Position numbers and translations under genes: made by a program. Below, piece after piece: positions 8,381 through 16,460 of a DNA stretch of 64,000 bases. Under the pieces are notes generated by a model. It searched no databases. It had not been told where the DNA came from and worked only from the letters and a program-made list of their open reading frames with translations. Position 1 is the stretch's first letter, and every line of letters starts with the position of its first letter. The DNA comes from JARRKC01 sp037388505 (GTDB taxonomy: Bacteria; Acidobacteriota; UBA6911; RPQK01; JAPXNP01): contig JARRKC010000003.1 in NCBI GenBank assembly GCA_037388505.1, positions 97,634 through 161,633 on the forward strand, written 5' to 3'.

Positions 8381-10429
8381 ATGAGGATCGGTACCGTCGT
8401 TACTGCAATGTTTCTTTTGATCGGCGGCTCGGCGCGGGCTGGTCAGTCGGAGTCTTCTTCAACGCCTGTGACGCCGCTTCAATTGACCGACGTTTTCCAA
8501 CTGGAATACGCGTCGGATCCCCAAATCTCCCCGGACGGGTCTCACATCGTCTTCATGCGGAACTTCATGGACGTCATGAAAGACCGTGAACGAAGCGACC
8601 TCTGGATCATCGACTCGGATGGCTCCGACCTCCGACCCCTGACCAGCGGTATGCACAACGACTTCTCGCCGCGCTGGTCTCCCGATGGGAAGAAGATGCT
8701 CTATGCTTCGGTGGTCGATGATCACGTCCAGCTCTTCCTGCGCTGGATGGACACCGGGCAGACCGCCCGGCTGACCCAGTTGAACCGCTCTCCGCACAAC
8801 CTTGTCTGGTCCCCCGACGGAAGGTGGATCGCATTCACGATGCTCGTCCCGCAGGAACTCAAGCCGCTCGTTGACCTTCCTGCCCCACCCCAGGGAGCCC
8901 AGTGGGCTGATCCACCCAAACTGATCCGAAGGCTCCAATACCGGGCTGACGGACAGGGTTACCTCGAAGACGGGTTCGTCCAACTGTTCATCCTCTCGGC
9001 GGAAGGCGGAACTCCACGGCAATTGACACAAGGCGATTTTCACCATCCGGGCGCGCCGTCTTGGACACCCGACGGCGAGGCTCTCGTCATTTCGGCCAAC
9101 CGCCATGACGACTGGGAGTACCAACCACTGAACTCCGAGATCTACGAGGTTCGGCTGGATGGAACGATCCGGCCGCTCACGGATCGGAACGGCCCGGACC
9201 GGGCTCCCGCCGTCTCGCCCGACGGTTCCCGGATCGCCTACGTCGGTTTCGACGATCATCTCCAGGGATACCAGGTCACTCATCTGTACGTGATGGATCG
9301 CGACGGGGGCGGGAGTCACCCGTTGACTGCCGACTTCGATCGCGACGTAGGGCATCCGTCCTGGAGTCATGATGGACAGGGCATCTACTTTCAGTACGAT
9401 GACCAAGGTGACACCAAGATCGGATACCTTCCCATCGGTGGGCAGGTGGAAACGGTCTGCGGCAATGTTGGTGGGCTCTCACTCGGTCGCCCCTACAATG
9501 GAGGCTCCTACTCGATCTCTCCCCACGGGGAGATCGCCTACACCCTGAGCCGTCCGGACTTTCCGGCAGAGGTGGCCGTGGCCCGGCGCGGAGAAAGCGG
9601 CGAGCATCGCCTGACGCGACTCAATGACGATCTGTTCGCACAGCGTACGCTCGCCGAGGTCAAGGAGATCTGGTTCGACTCTTCCTTCGATGGCCGCAAG
9701 ATCGAGGGTTGGCTGGTCACGCCGCCGGACTTCGATCCCAGCCGCAAGTATCCCTTCATTTTGGAGATCCATGGGGGTCCTTTCGCCGATTACGGTGATC
9801 GCTTTGCAGCTGAAATCCAGCTTTACGCCGCCGCCGGATACGTCGTGCTCTACACGAATCCCCGGGGCAGCACGAGCTACGGGGAGGAATTCGGAAACCT
9901 CATCCACCACAACTACCCGGGTCAGGACTACGATGATCTGATGTCCGGGGTGGACGCGGTCGTCGAGAGAGGCTTCGTCGATCCGAAGAGGCTCTTCGTG
10001 ACCGGAGGCAGCGGCGGTGGTGTGCTGTCTGCGTGGATCGTAGGAAAGACCGACCGTTTCCGAGCAGCCGTCGTCGCCAAGCCGGTCATCAACTGGTACA
10101 GCTTCGCGCTCACCTCCGACGACTACAGCTTCTTCTACAAATACTGGTTCTCCGGATTCCCCTGGGATGTCCCTGACGAGTACATGAAACGATCGCCTAT
10201 TTCGCTGGTTGGAAACGTCACCACGCCGACCATGCTGATGACGGGCGAATCAGATTATCGAACTCCCATTTCGCAGAGTGAGCAGTTCTATCAGGCTCTG
10301 AAACTGCGCAAGATCGACACCGCGCTCGTCCGGATTCCCGGCGCCTCGCACGAGATCACTTCACGCCCGAGCCGACTCATGTCCAAGGTTGCCTACGTGC
10401 TCGGCTGGTTCAAGAAGCACGACAGGTAG
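8381..10429 (+). CDS. Secreted S9-family peptidase (prolyl oligopeptidase/DPP-like)
   Basis: The start is ATG 8381, preceded by GGGGAAAG. It gives a clean signal peptide (MRIGTVVTAMFLLIGGSARA). Residues about 35-400 are a TolB/WD40-like beta-propeller with repeated SPDG/SPDGR motifs. Residues about 430-682 are an alpha/beta-hydrolase with Ser544 in GGSGGG, Asp625 in GESDYRTP and His657 in GASHE. These form the S9 catalytic triad. Such enzymes release dipeptides or cleave short oligopeptides in the periplasm or outside. The length of 682 residues is normal for S9B/S9C proteins. It is a single gene converging on the CE15-like esterase. Confidence 0.9.
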   Translation: MRIGTVVTAMFLLIGGSARAGQSESSSTPVTPLQLTDVFQLEYASDPQISPDGSHIVFMRNFMDVMKDRERSDLWIIDSDGSDLRPLTSGMHNDFSPRWSPDGKKMLYASVVDDHVQLFLRWMDTGQTARLTQLNRSPHNLVWSPDGRWIAFTMLVPQELKPLVDLPAPPQGAQWADPPKLIRRLQYRADGQGYLEDGFVQLFILSAEGGTPRQLTQGDFHHPGAPSWTPDGEALVISANRHDDWEYQPLNSEIYEVRLDGTIRPLTDRNGPDRAPAVSPDGSRIAYVGFDDHLQGYQVTHLYVMDRDGGGSHPLTADFDRDVGHPSWSHDGQGIYFQYDDQGDTKIGYLPIGGQVETVCGNVGGLSLGRPYNGGSYSISPHGEIAYTLSRPDFPAEVAVARRGESGEHRLTRLNDDLFAQRTLAEVKEIWFDSSFDGRKIEGWLVTPPDFDPSRKYPFILEIHGGPFADYGDRFAAEIQLYAAAGYVVLYTNPRGSTSYGEEFGNLIHHNYPGQDYDDLMSGVDAVVERGFVDPKRLFVTGGSGGGVLSAWIVGKTDRFRAAVVAKPVINWYSFALTSDDYSFFYKYWFSGFPWDVPDEYMKRSPISLVGNVTTPTMLMTGESDYRTPISQSEQFYQALKLRKIDTALVRIPGASHEITSRPSRLMSKVAYVLGWFKKHDR

Positions 10430-10522
10430 CCCAACCGTCGCGCCCTTGGAACTGTTCGTCAACTTTGCGCGACCGAGGTCCAAACCGAAGAGAACGGAGC
10501 ACCCTTGCCCTGGAAGGCGGAG

Positions 10523-12022
10523 TCACTTTCCGAAATACCGCTGCGCGAACTTCAGGAACACCGGCCAGTCGAGCAGGTCGGTGTGCCCCCCTTCGTGCTC
10601 TCGGAAGGCCAGATCACCCTCGGTCAGCGCGACGTCCGGGGCCGGCATTTCCGTTGTCCCGAGCCCCTTCTTGCCGAGCAGACGGTAGACCGGATCAGCC
10701 CCGACGCAGGCCAGAAACTCTCCGTGCGGATCGGACCACTGATCTTGGGTACCGCCCGTCACGAAGATCGGGCGGGGTGCGACCAGCGCGATCAGTTCGT
10801 GCGCATCGACGGGCATCTCCGCCCAGTGCCCGCCGAACTTCAGGAAATTGCCGGCCATCCAGTGGTATTCGTCGACTCCGGCGACGTTGTCGATGGTCTC
10901 GCCCCAATTCCGCTTTTCGAGCGAAGCCCCCATCGAGCCTGAGCAGCTGGAATAAACGATAGCCCAGCGCTGATCCAGAGCGCCCGCCAGCAGAGCCGTC
11001 TTGCCCCAGCGCGAGTGCCCCTCGATCCCGATCCGCTTCGAATCGATCGACTTGTCCGTTTCGAAGTAGTCCAGAGCCCGGCTCAGTCCCCAACTCCAGG
11101 CAGCGAGTACTCCCCACTGATCGGGCTTTCTCGATCTTCCCCGATTGACCAGCCCGATGATTCCCTTATCCAGCCCTGCGCCGCTGTCCATCTGGATCGC
11201 GCCGGTATCGACGGTCGCAAAGGCCCATCCGAGCGCGAGCACCTGATCCATGGCACTCGGTCCCTGGGGGCGAGGTTGCCCGGGGAACGGTCCAAAGAAG
11301 CCCCCGACGATGACCATCAATGGCACGGGCCCCGTAGCCTTGGCGGGAACGTACAGCGTAATCTCGATGCTCGGAGTCGCAGCGGGATATCGAGAGTTGT
11401 CGATGTGACCGACCACGGTCTTCTTGACGGCCCGGCCCTCGAGAGCGCTCGTGTCGGTTTCAGTCACCTCAAAGGTCACCTTGGGCGTGGCCTTTGGGAT
11501 CCGGCCGTAGACCTCCTTCTCGAAGTGTTCGAGGATCTCAGGGCGGCGCTGCTTCCACCAGGTTTCCGCATCGCGGACCGTACGGCCGTTGTTGAGGATG
11601 AGGGGGTCGGGAAGTGTGTATCCCCCGGCCTTGGCCTCGTCGTAGTTCGTCCAGGTGCCCCATTCCGATCGGACATAGGTGTTTCCGGCCGCGTCGTACC
11701 AATTGGTGGAGCCCTTCAGCTGGGTAAGATTCGGCAGCCGGTTGGGGTCCGTCGTCGGAGGCGGGAGCGAGTCCTGAATGCGAATTCCGAGGAGGTCGAG
11801 CATCTTCTGGCGATCTACCTGGGCAACGGCACGCAACTTGGCGAAGTATGCGGCCAGTTCCTCCCGGCTCATCGTCCAGATATTCACCTTTTGAGCCTGC
11901 AGGAGTCCGCTGCAGAGGAAGAGTGCAATGAGGAGCCCCGGGACTGAAACGACGCATCGAATCGGGTTGGCAGTTCTTCTCACAAGGATGACGATTATTT
12001 GTTTATTGCCTGGAGCAGTCAA
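10523..12022 (-). CDS. Secreted CE15-type glucuronoyl esterase-like hydrolase
   Basis: The 499-residue protein has an N-terminal hydrophobic stretch (VVSVPGLLIALFLCSGLLQA) consistent with export, then an alpha/beta-hydrolase domain. The nucleophile motif is GHSRWGK with Ser337; the GxSRxGK form is characteristic of CE15 4-O-methyl-glucuronoyl methylesterases, which cut ester links between lignin and glucuronoxylan. Other family-like parts are the SCSGSMGASLEKR segment, APRPIFVTGGTQDQWSDP, and the C-terminal EHEGGHTDLLDW supplying the histidine. The N-terminus is uncertain: the longest frame begins with TTG at 12022 and an in-frame GTG lies 13 codons later, neither with a clear ribosome binding site. 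Confidence 0.8.
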   Translation of the reverse strand: MTAPGNKQIIVILVRRTANPIRCVVSVPGLLIALFLCSGLLQAQKVNIWTMSREELAAYFAKLRAVAQVDRQKMLDLLGIRIQDSLPPPTTDPNRLPNLTQLKGSTNWYDAAGNTYVRSEWGTWTNYDEAKAGGYTLPDPLILNNGRTVRDAETWWKQRRPEILEHFEKEVYGRIPKATPKVTFEVTETDTSALEGRAVKKTVVGHIDNSRYPAATPSIEITLYVPAKATGPVPLMVIVGGFFGPFPGQPRPQGPSAMDQVLALGWAFATVDTGAIQMDSGAGLDKGIIGLVNRGRSRKPDQWGVLAAWSWGLSRALDYFETDKSIDSKRIGIEGHSRWGKTALLAGALDQRWAIVYSSCSGSMGASLEKRNWGETIDNVAGVDEYHWMAGNFLKFGGHWAEMPVDAHELIALVAPRPIFVTGGTQDQWSDPHGEFLACVGADPVYRLLGKKGLGTTEMPAPDVALTEGDLAFREHEGGHTDLLDWPVFLKFAQRYFGK

Positions 12023-12238
12023 CTCGGCGTCCGTATCGAGAACCCTCGCTGCAATTCACCGGATTCCCTTCTGAAAGGAGTCCCTGCGCCCCGGTCTCGG
12101 CGTCGGTGCCCGGGATCCGCAGTCGTCCCCTCGAATTAGCACTTTCCAACTGCTTTCCCACAGAGTATCGTTCCAGCGTTGGCCGTCCCGATTCCCTGTC
12201 GTGACGGCGGAACCGAAACCCATCAAAGGAGTGCGAGC

Positions 12239-14005
12239 ATGGAAAGACCGCACATCACGGCCTTTTGCATCACCCTTCTGCTCTCGGCCCTGTTGGCGCC
12301 TCATCTCTTTGCGCAAAAGCAGTACGCCGTACGGCAGGAACTCGGTGTGCGCGCAGCGATGCGCGACGGCGTGGAACTGGTGGCCGATATCTTTCGTCCC
12401 GATGTCGAGGGCGAGACCTTTCCGGTCCTCCTCCAGAGGACGCCGTACAACCGCAAGGGCGGCAGTTCTGAAGGACGACAGCTCGCTACGCACGGCTACA
12501 TCGTCGTAATCCAGGACACCCGGGGACGGTACGCCTCAGCGGGCGAATTCTACCCTTTCCGCCACGAGTCGCAGGACGGCTATGACACGGTCGAATGGGC
12601 GGCTCAACTTCCCCAGTCCAACGGAAAGGTCGGCATGTACGGAGGATCCTATGTCGGGGCGACCCAGATGCTGGCGTCCATCGCCAAGCCTCCTCACCTC
12701 GTGGCGATCTTTCCCTATATCACGGCATCGGAATACTACGACGGCTGGACTTACCAGAGCGGCGCTCTCGAACAGTGGTTCACTGAGAGTTGGACCACCG
12801 GACTCGCACAGGACACTCTCCAGCACAAGGTCTCCGCTCTTGCCGATCCGAAAGAGTGGGCCTACCGTCTGCCTCTACTGCAGTACCCCATTCTCGAAAC
12901 GCCGCCTATGGATGATGTCGCCCCTTATTTCGACGACTGGGTACGGCATGAGACGAACGACGCCTACTGGAAGCCCTGGAAGATTTCGGACCACTACTCC
13001 GAGTTGACGGTCAAGGGCCTGCATGCGGGCGGCTGGCACGATATTTTCCTCAAGGGAACAATCAAGAACTACATGGGTCTGCGCGACCATGCGGCGACTT
13101 CCGAAGCACGCGACTCCCAGCGTCTTCTGATCGGACCCTGGGCCCACGCGGCGACCTCTCCCGACGGAAAGGTCGGGGACGTCGTCTTCGGGAAGCAGGC
13201 CGTCCTCGATATGACCGCCACCATCGCCGCCTGGTCGGACTGGGCCCTGAAGGGGATCCAGAATGAGTTCGCCGACGACACTCCGGTGCGGATCTTCGTC
13301 ATGGGGGCAAACACATGGCGGGATGAGAAGGAGTTCCCGCTGGCTCGCCAGGAACTGACTCACTACTATCTCCATTCGGATGAAGGAGCAAACAGCGCCT
13401 TCGGAGACGGGATGCTCAGCACAGAGGCGCCCGGCGTCGAACATGCGGACGTGTTCGAATACGATCCGATGAGCCCGGTTCCGACGATCGGAGGAAGACT
13501 TTGCTGCGGAAACGCTCTGCCTCCGGGTCCCTTCGATCAGAGTCCGAACGACTCACGCCAGGACACACTGGTCTTCTCGACGCCTCCTCTGGAGAAGGAG
13601 ATCGAGGTGACCGGCTTCATCCATCTCGAGCTCTTTGCTGCAACGACGGCGGTGGACACGGACTTCACGGCGCTACTGGCCGACGTCGATCCCTCCGGCT
13701 ACGCGCGGTTCCTGACCGACGGCATCGTCCGCGCCCGCTATCGGGATTCCACCGAAAAGGCTGACCCGATCACACCGGGCCGAGTCTATCGGTATCAGAT
13801 CGATCTCTGGGCGACCAGCAACGTCTTCAAGGAGGGTCACCGCATCCGACTCTACGTTTCGAGCAGCAACTTCCCGCGCTTCAACCGGAACCTGAACACG
13901 GGGCAACCGATTGCAGACTCCTCGGGCTGGGTCACGGCCAGGCAGACGATCCTCCACGACTCCGAGCATCCCTCGGCCCTGATCCTGCCGGTGATCCCGG
14001 AGTAG
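12239..14005 (+). CDS. Secreted CocE/NonD-family hydrolase (X-Pro dipeptidyl-peptidase S15-like)
   Basis: ATG 12239 follows AAAGGAG at a good distance and opens a signal peptide (MERPHITAFCITLLLSALLA, ending near LFAQ). The catalytic domain begins with VRAAMRDGVELVADIFRPD, the CocE/NonD signature, and has the nucleophile motif GGSYVGATQ with Ser137. The C-terminal third (about 400-588) is the jelly-roll domain of the S15/CocE superfamily, containing DTDFTALLADVDP and RIRLYVSSSNFPRFNRN. These enzymes hydrolyse acyl esters or peptide-like bonds. The natural substrate cannot be predicted. The gene ends in a perfect 13-bp palindrome that overlaps the stop codon. Confidence 0.87.
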   Translation: MERPHITAFCITLLLSALLAPHLFAQKQYAVRQELGVRAAMRDGVELVADIFRPDVEGETFPVLLQRTPYNRKGGSSEGRQLATHGYIVVIQDTRGRYASAGEFYPFRHESQDGYDTVEWAAQLPQSNGKVGMYGGSYVGATQMLASIAKPPHLVAIFPYITASEYYDGWTYQSGALEQWFTESWTTGLAQDTLQHKVSALADPKEWAYRLPLLQYPILETPPMDDVAPYFDDWVRHETNDAYWKPWKISDHYSELTVKGLHAGGWHDIFLKGTIKNYMGLRDHAATSEARDSQRLLIGPWAHAATSPDGKVGDVVFGKQAVLDMTATIAAWSDWALKGIQNEFADDTPVRIFVMGANTWRDEKEFPLARQELTHYYLHSDEGANSAFGDGMLSTEAPGVEHADVFEYDPMSPVPTIGGRLCCGNALPPGPFDQSPNDSRQDTLVFSTPPLEKEIEVTGFIHLELFAATTAVDTDFTALLADVDPSGYARFLTDGIVRARYRDSTEKADPITPGRVYRYQIDLWATSNVFKEGHRIRLYVSSSNFPRFNRNLNTGQPIADSSGWVTARQTILHDSEHPSALILPVIPE

Positions 14006-14027
14006 GACATCCGGGGATGTCCTACTC
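14000..14027 (+). terminator. Perfect palindrome overlapping a stop codon
   Basis: GAGTAGGACATCC (14000-14012) is exactly complementary to GGATGTCCTACTC (14015-14027), with only GG between them. The TAG stop at 14003-14005 lies inside the left arm. No T-run follows, so it may be a factor-dependent terminator or an mRNA-stabilising hairpin rather than a classical intrinsic terminator. It could also be a protein-binding dyad for the next gene. Confidence 0.5.
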
Positions 14028-14052
14028 GACCGCCACCTTCTTGAACTTCCCC

Positions 14053-14080
14053 TTGCTTTCTCCGACAGGGTCGATATATT
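14053..14080 (+). promoter_or_regulatory. Promoter of the HTH-FG-GAP gene
   Basis: TTGCTT (14053-14058) and TATATT (14075-14080) are separated by 16 bp. The first ATG (14082) begins only one base after the -10 box and would lie upstream of the transcription start, so this promoter supports the downstream TTG start at 14124. Confidence 0.5.
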
Positions 14081-14123
14081 CATGGACATCATCAGGCTTC
14101 GAGCGGAGGGGAGAGGCGAGACG

Positions 14124-15401
14124 TTGGGTCCTGAGGATTCCGGGGAAATCCTTGAGTCGTGGAAGGAGATTGCCGGCTACCTCGGCGTCACGGTACGGAC
14201 CGCCCAGAACTGGGAGCATGATCGGGGTCTACCCATTCGCCGCGACGGTCACGGACGTCGGGCCAGGGTGTCGGCCGACCTTCGCGAGCTGGATGCCTGG
14301 AAGTCAGGAAGGACCATTCGTCAGAATGGTGTTCCGGGGCGAACACACCGGCGCACCCTCATCCTGGTTGCGTGCCTGCTCCCCCTTGTCGCGCTGGCTC
14401 TCTATGTGACCCTTGAAACGATCGACCGTTCGGCTCCTCTCCTTCCCGCAGCGACCAGGTTTGTGGGCAATACACTCGAGGTGCGCGATGCCTACGGAGA
14501 GCTGCTCTGGCTGAAACAGTTCCCTGAATCGTACATTCCGCCGCGTGGAGCCAGCCGGGTCGGTGATGTCGACGGCGACGGACGGTCTGAGGTTCTTGTC
14601 AGGATCGGGGACAACCCTTCGTTCGGAATCACGAATCAGCTGCTCTGCTTCAACCCGGATGGTTCCCTACGCTGGGTCAAGGACTTCAAAGAAACCCTCC
14701 ACCAGGGGGGACGGAGCTTCTCAGGCTTTGGCGTCAAATGGTTTGACTTCGTGACCAGCTCCGCTGACACGTATCTTGTGGTTTCATTCTCGAACGCCTT
14801 CTATCCGACGGTAACCCTGCTACTCGACCCCTCGAGCGGCAGGGAGGTGAGCCGCTACTATCATCCCGGGCACTTCGAGGTTCACGTGACGTATGATCTC
14901 GACGGAGACGGGCGTAACGAGTTGCTGCTGGGTGGCGTGAACAATCCCAATGAAGGGTTCGGCTTTCCCGCTCTTGCAGCTCTCGAGGTTCCTTTTCCTG
15001 AGCCGGATCCGGAGAAGCCCAACTTCTTCGGTTTTCCCGGAGGCCAGGAAACGGCCTACCTCCTCTTCCCACGCTGCGATGCCGACGCCGGGCAACCACG
15101 ACTCCAACAAGTCGGGACGCTTTCCCGGGCCGGTCCCGACCAAATCATGGTGGGGTTTTCGCCTGTCCCTTCCTACTATGTCGTGCTCACCTCCGATTTC
15201 GAGGTCGTCGACGTCCGCCCCAGGAACGAGTTGTTCCCTCTCCATGCTCATCTCTTCCGCACGGGTATTCTGGACCATGCCCTCTCGCATCGGGAAATCG
15301 AAGCCTTTGGACGTGCGGTCCACCGCTTCCCCACGGCGCCGGACGGCAATTCGGTCGAGGTGACAGCCCTCATGCGGGTCACATGGGATTCGGAAAACTG
15401 A
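14124..15401 (+). CDS. Membrane-anchored HTH regulator with FG-GAP/VCBS-like periplasmic domain
   Basis: The N-terminus carries an excisionase-like helix-turn-helix (ESWKEIAGYLGVTVRTAQNW followed by EHDRGLPIRR), a type common in Acidobacteriota. A membrane helix follows (TLILVACLLPLVALALYVTL). The rest is an exported domain with calcium-loop-like FG-GAP motifs such as VGDVDGDGRSEVLV and YDLDGDGRNELLLGG. This looks like a one-component sensor: beta-propeller outside, DNA-binding head inside. I chose TTG 14124, which follows GGAGGGGAGAGG at seven bases; an ATG at 14082 in the same frame would add 14 residues. The target genes are unknown; the flanking hydrolases are candidates. Confidence 0.75.
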   Translation: MGPEDSGEILESWKEIAGYLGVTVRTAQNWEHDRGLPIRRDGHGRRARVSADLRELDAWKSGRTIRQNGVPGRTHRRTLILVACLLPLVALALYVTLETIDRSAPLLPAATRFVGNTLEVRDAYGELLWLKQFPESYIPPRGASRVGDVDGDGRSEVLVRIGDNPSFGITNQLLCFNPDGSLRWVKDFKETLHQGGRSFSGFGVKWFDFVTSSADTYLVVSFSNAFYPTVTLLLDPSSGREVSRYYHPGHFEVHVTYDLDGDGRNELLLGGVNNPNEGFGFPALAALEVPFPEPDPEKPNFFGFPGGQETAYLLFPRCDADAGQPRLQQVGTLSRAGPDQIMVGFSPVPSYYVVLTSDFEVVDVRPRNELFPLHAHLFRTGILDHALSHREIEAFGRAVHRFPTAPDGNSVEVTALMRVTWDSEN

Positions 15402-15469
15402 GCGTCAATGGACAGGTTCGAAGGAAGCACATGCCGGCACATTCGGCACCGGCGTATGATCGAACCGCT

Positions 15470-16165
15470 TCAAACGGGGACCTCATAGGATCCCGGGCTC
15501 TTCGATGTGGCGCGCCACTCCGGTGAGCGTTCTTCTTTCGCCCTGGAGAGCGCGCGCCGCACGCCTTCGGCGTCGAGGTCTGTCGCGTAGACCGGGGTCC
15601 CAGGCTGCTGCCGCCAGGACTCATCGAGCCCACCGGCATCGACGCCGTCGAAGCCGAGCTCGTCGAGAAGCCGCAACACGACGGCCTTCGCCTTGGCGTC
15701 GTCACCCGCAACAGGGAGAGCGATGCGGCCCGGAGTTCCGGCAAGTTTGCCGCGCTCCAACAGGTGCTGTGCGTAGATATTGTTGAAGGCCTTGACGACC
15801 GGCCGGCCGAGTTGACGCGAAACCCATCGGCTCTCCGTCATCCCCTGCTCGATTTCATCGATCTTCCCGTCACGCTGTTGGGGATAGTAGTTGCCGGTGT
15901 CCACGACGACCACATCGTCGGGAACGCCATCGAACAGGTCCTTCGGCAGATCCGGGATGTGCCCTTCGGGAATGGTCACCACCACGACTTTTCCGGATCG
16001 GGCTGCTTGTCTGGCCGTTACGGGGGTCGCACCGGTCTCGGCGGCCAGATCGCGAAGCGTCTCGGGTCCCCGGGAATTGGCCACGAAGACTTCGTGTCCG
16101 AGGGCGCTGAATCGACGGGTCAAGGCGCCTCCGATGTGGCCTGCGCCAATGATTCCTATCTTCAT
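15470..16165 (-). CDS. NADPH-dependent F420 reductase-family oxidoreductase (FNO-like)
   Basis: The 231-residue protein starts with a textbook Rossmann dinucleotide site (MKIGIIGAGHIGGALTRRF) after AAAGGAG. Further family features are ANSRGPETL, where the basic residue suggests NADP preference, the VVVVTIPEGHIPDLP and VVVVDTGNYYP segments, and VVKAFNNIYAQHL. These match the F420-dependent NADP reductase/YqeC-like group, which often acts as a general NAD(P)-binding oxidoreductase in organisms without F420. It is a single gene, and no F420 biosynthesis gene is visible in the window, so the electron partner is open. Confidence 0.8.
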   Translation of the reverse strand: MKIGIIGAGHIGGALTRRFSALGHEVFVANSRGPETLRDLAAETGATPVTARQAARSGKVVVVTIPEGHIPDLPKDLFDGVPDDVVVVDTGNYYPQQRDGKIDEIEQGMTESRWVSRQLGRPVVKAFNNIYAQHLLERGKLAGTPGRIALPVAGDDAKAKAVVLRLLDELGFDGVDAGGLDESWRQQPGTPVYATDLDAEGVRRALSRAKEERSPEWRATSKSPGSYEVPV

Positions 16166-16460
16166 GGGTCACTCCTTTGCGGAAGCTGCCGCCGGGGGCG
16201 AGTGTTCCGCGACGACATCTGCGGTTTGGAAGGTCAGAACTTGATTAATCACTTAGATGAGTGCCGTTGATGGATGGTTTCGTCTTCACGGCAGTGAGCT
16301 CGGTCTTGCGTGGGAACCCTAAAGTCTCCGACTGCATTGATCGATACAGCAAGTTAGTGTAGCTTGTCGGTCGCGTTGGCGGAAAGTTAATCGGCGCCTG
16401 ACCCTCGGTCTCGCCGGCATGTTGGACCAGTGCGCTGCGATTCAAGCTGGAGGTTGTCTG

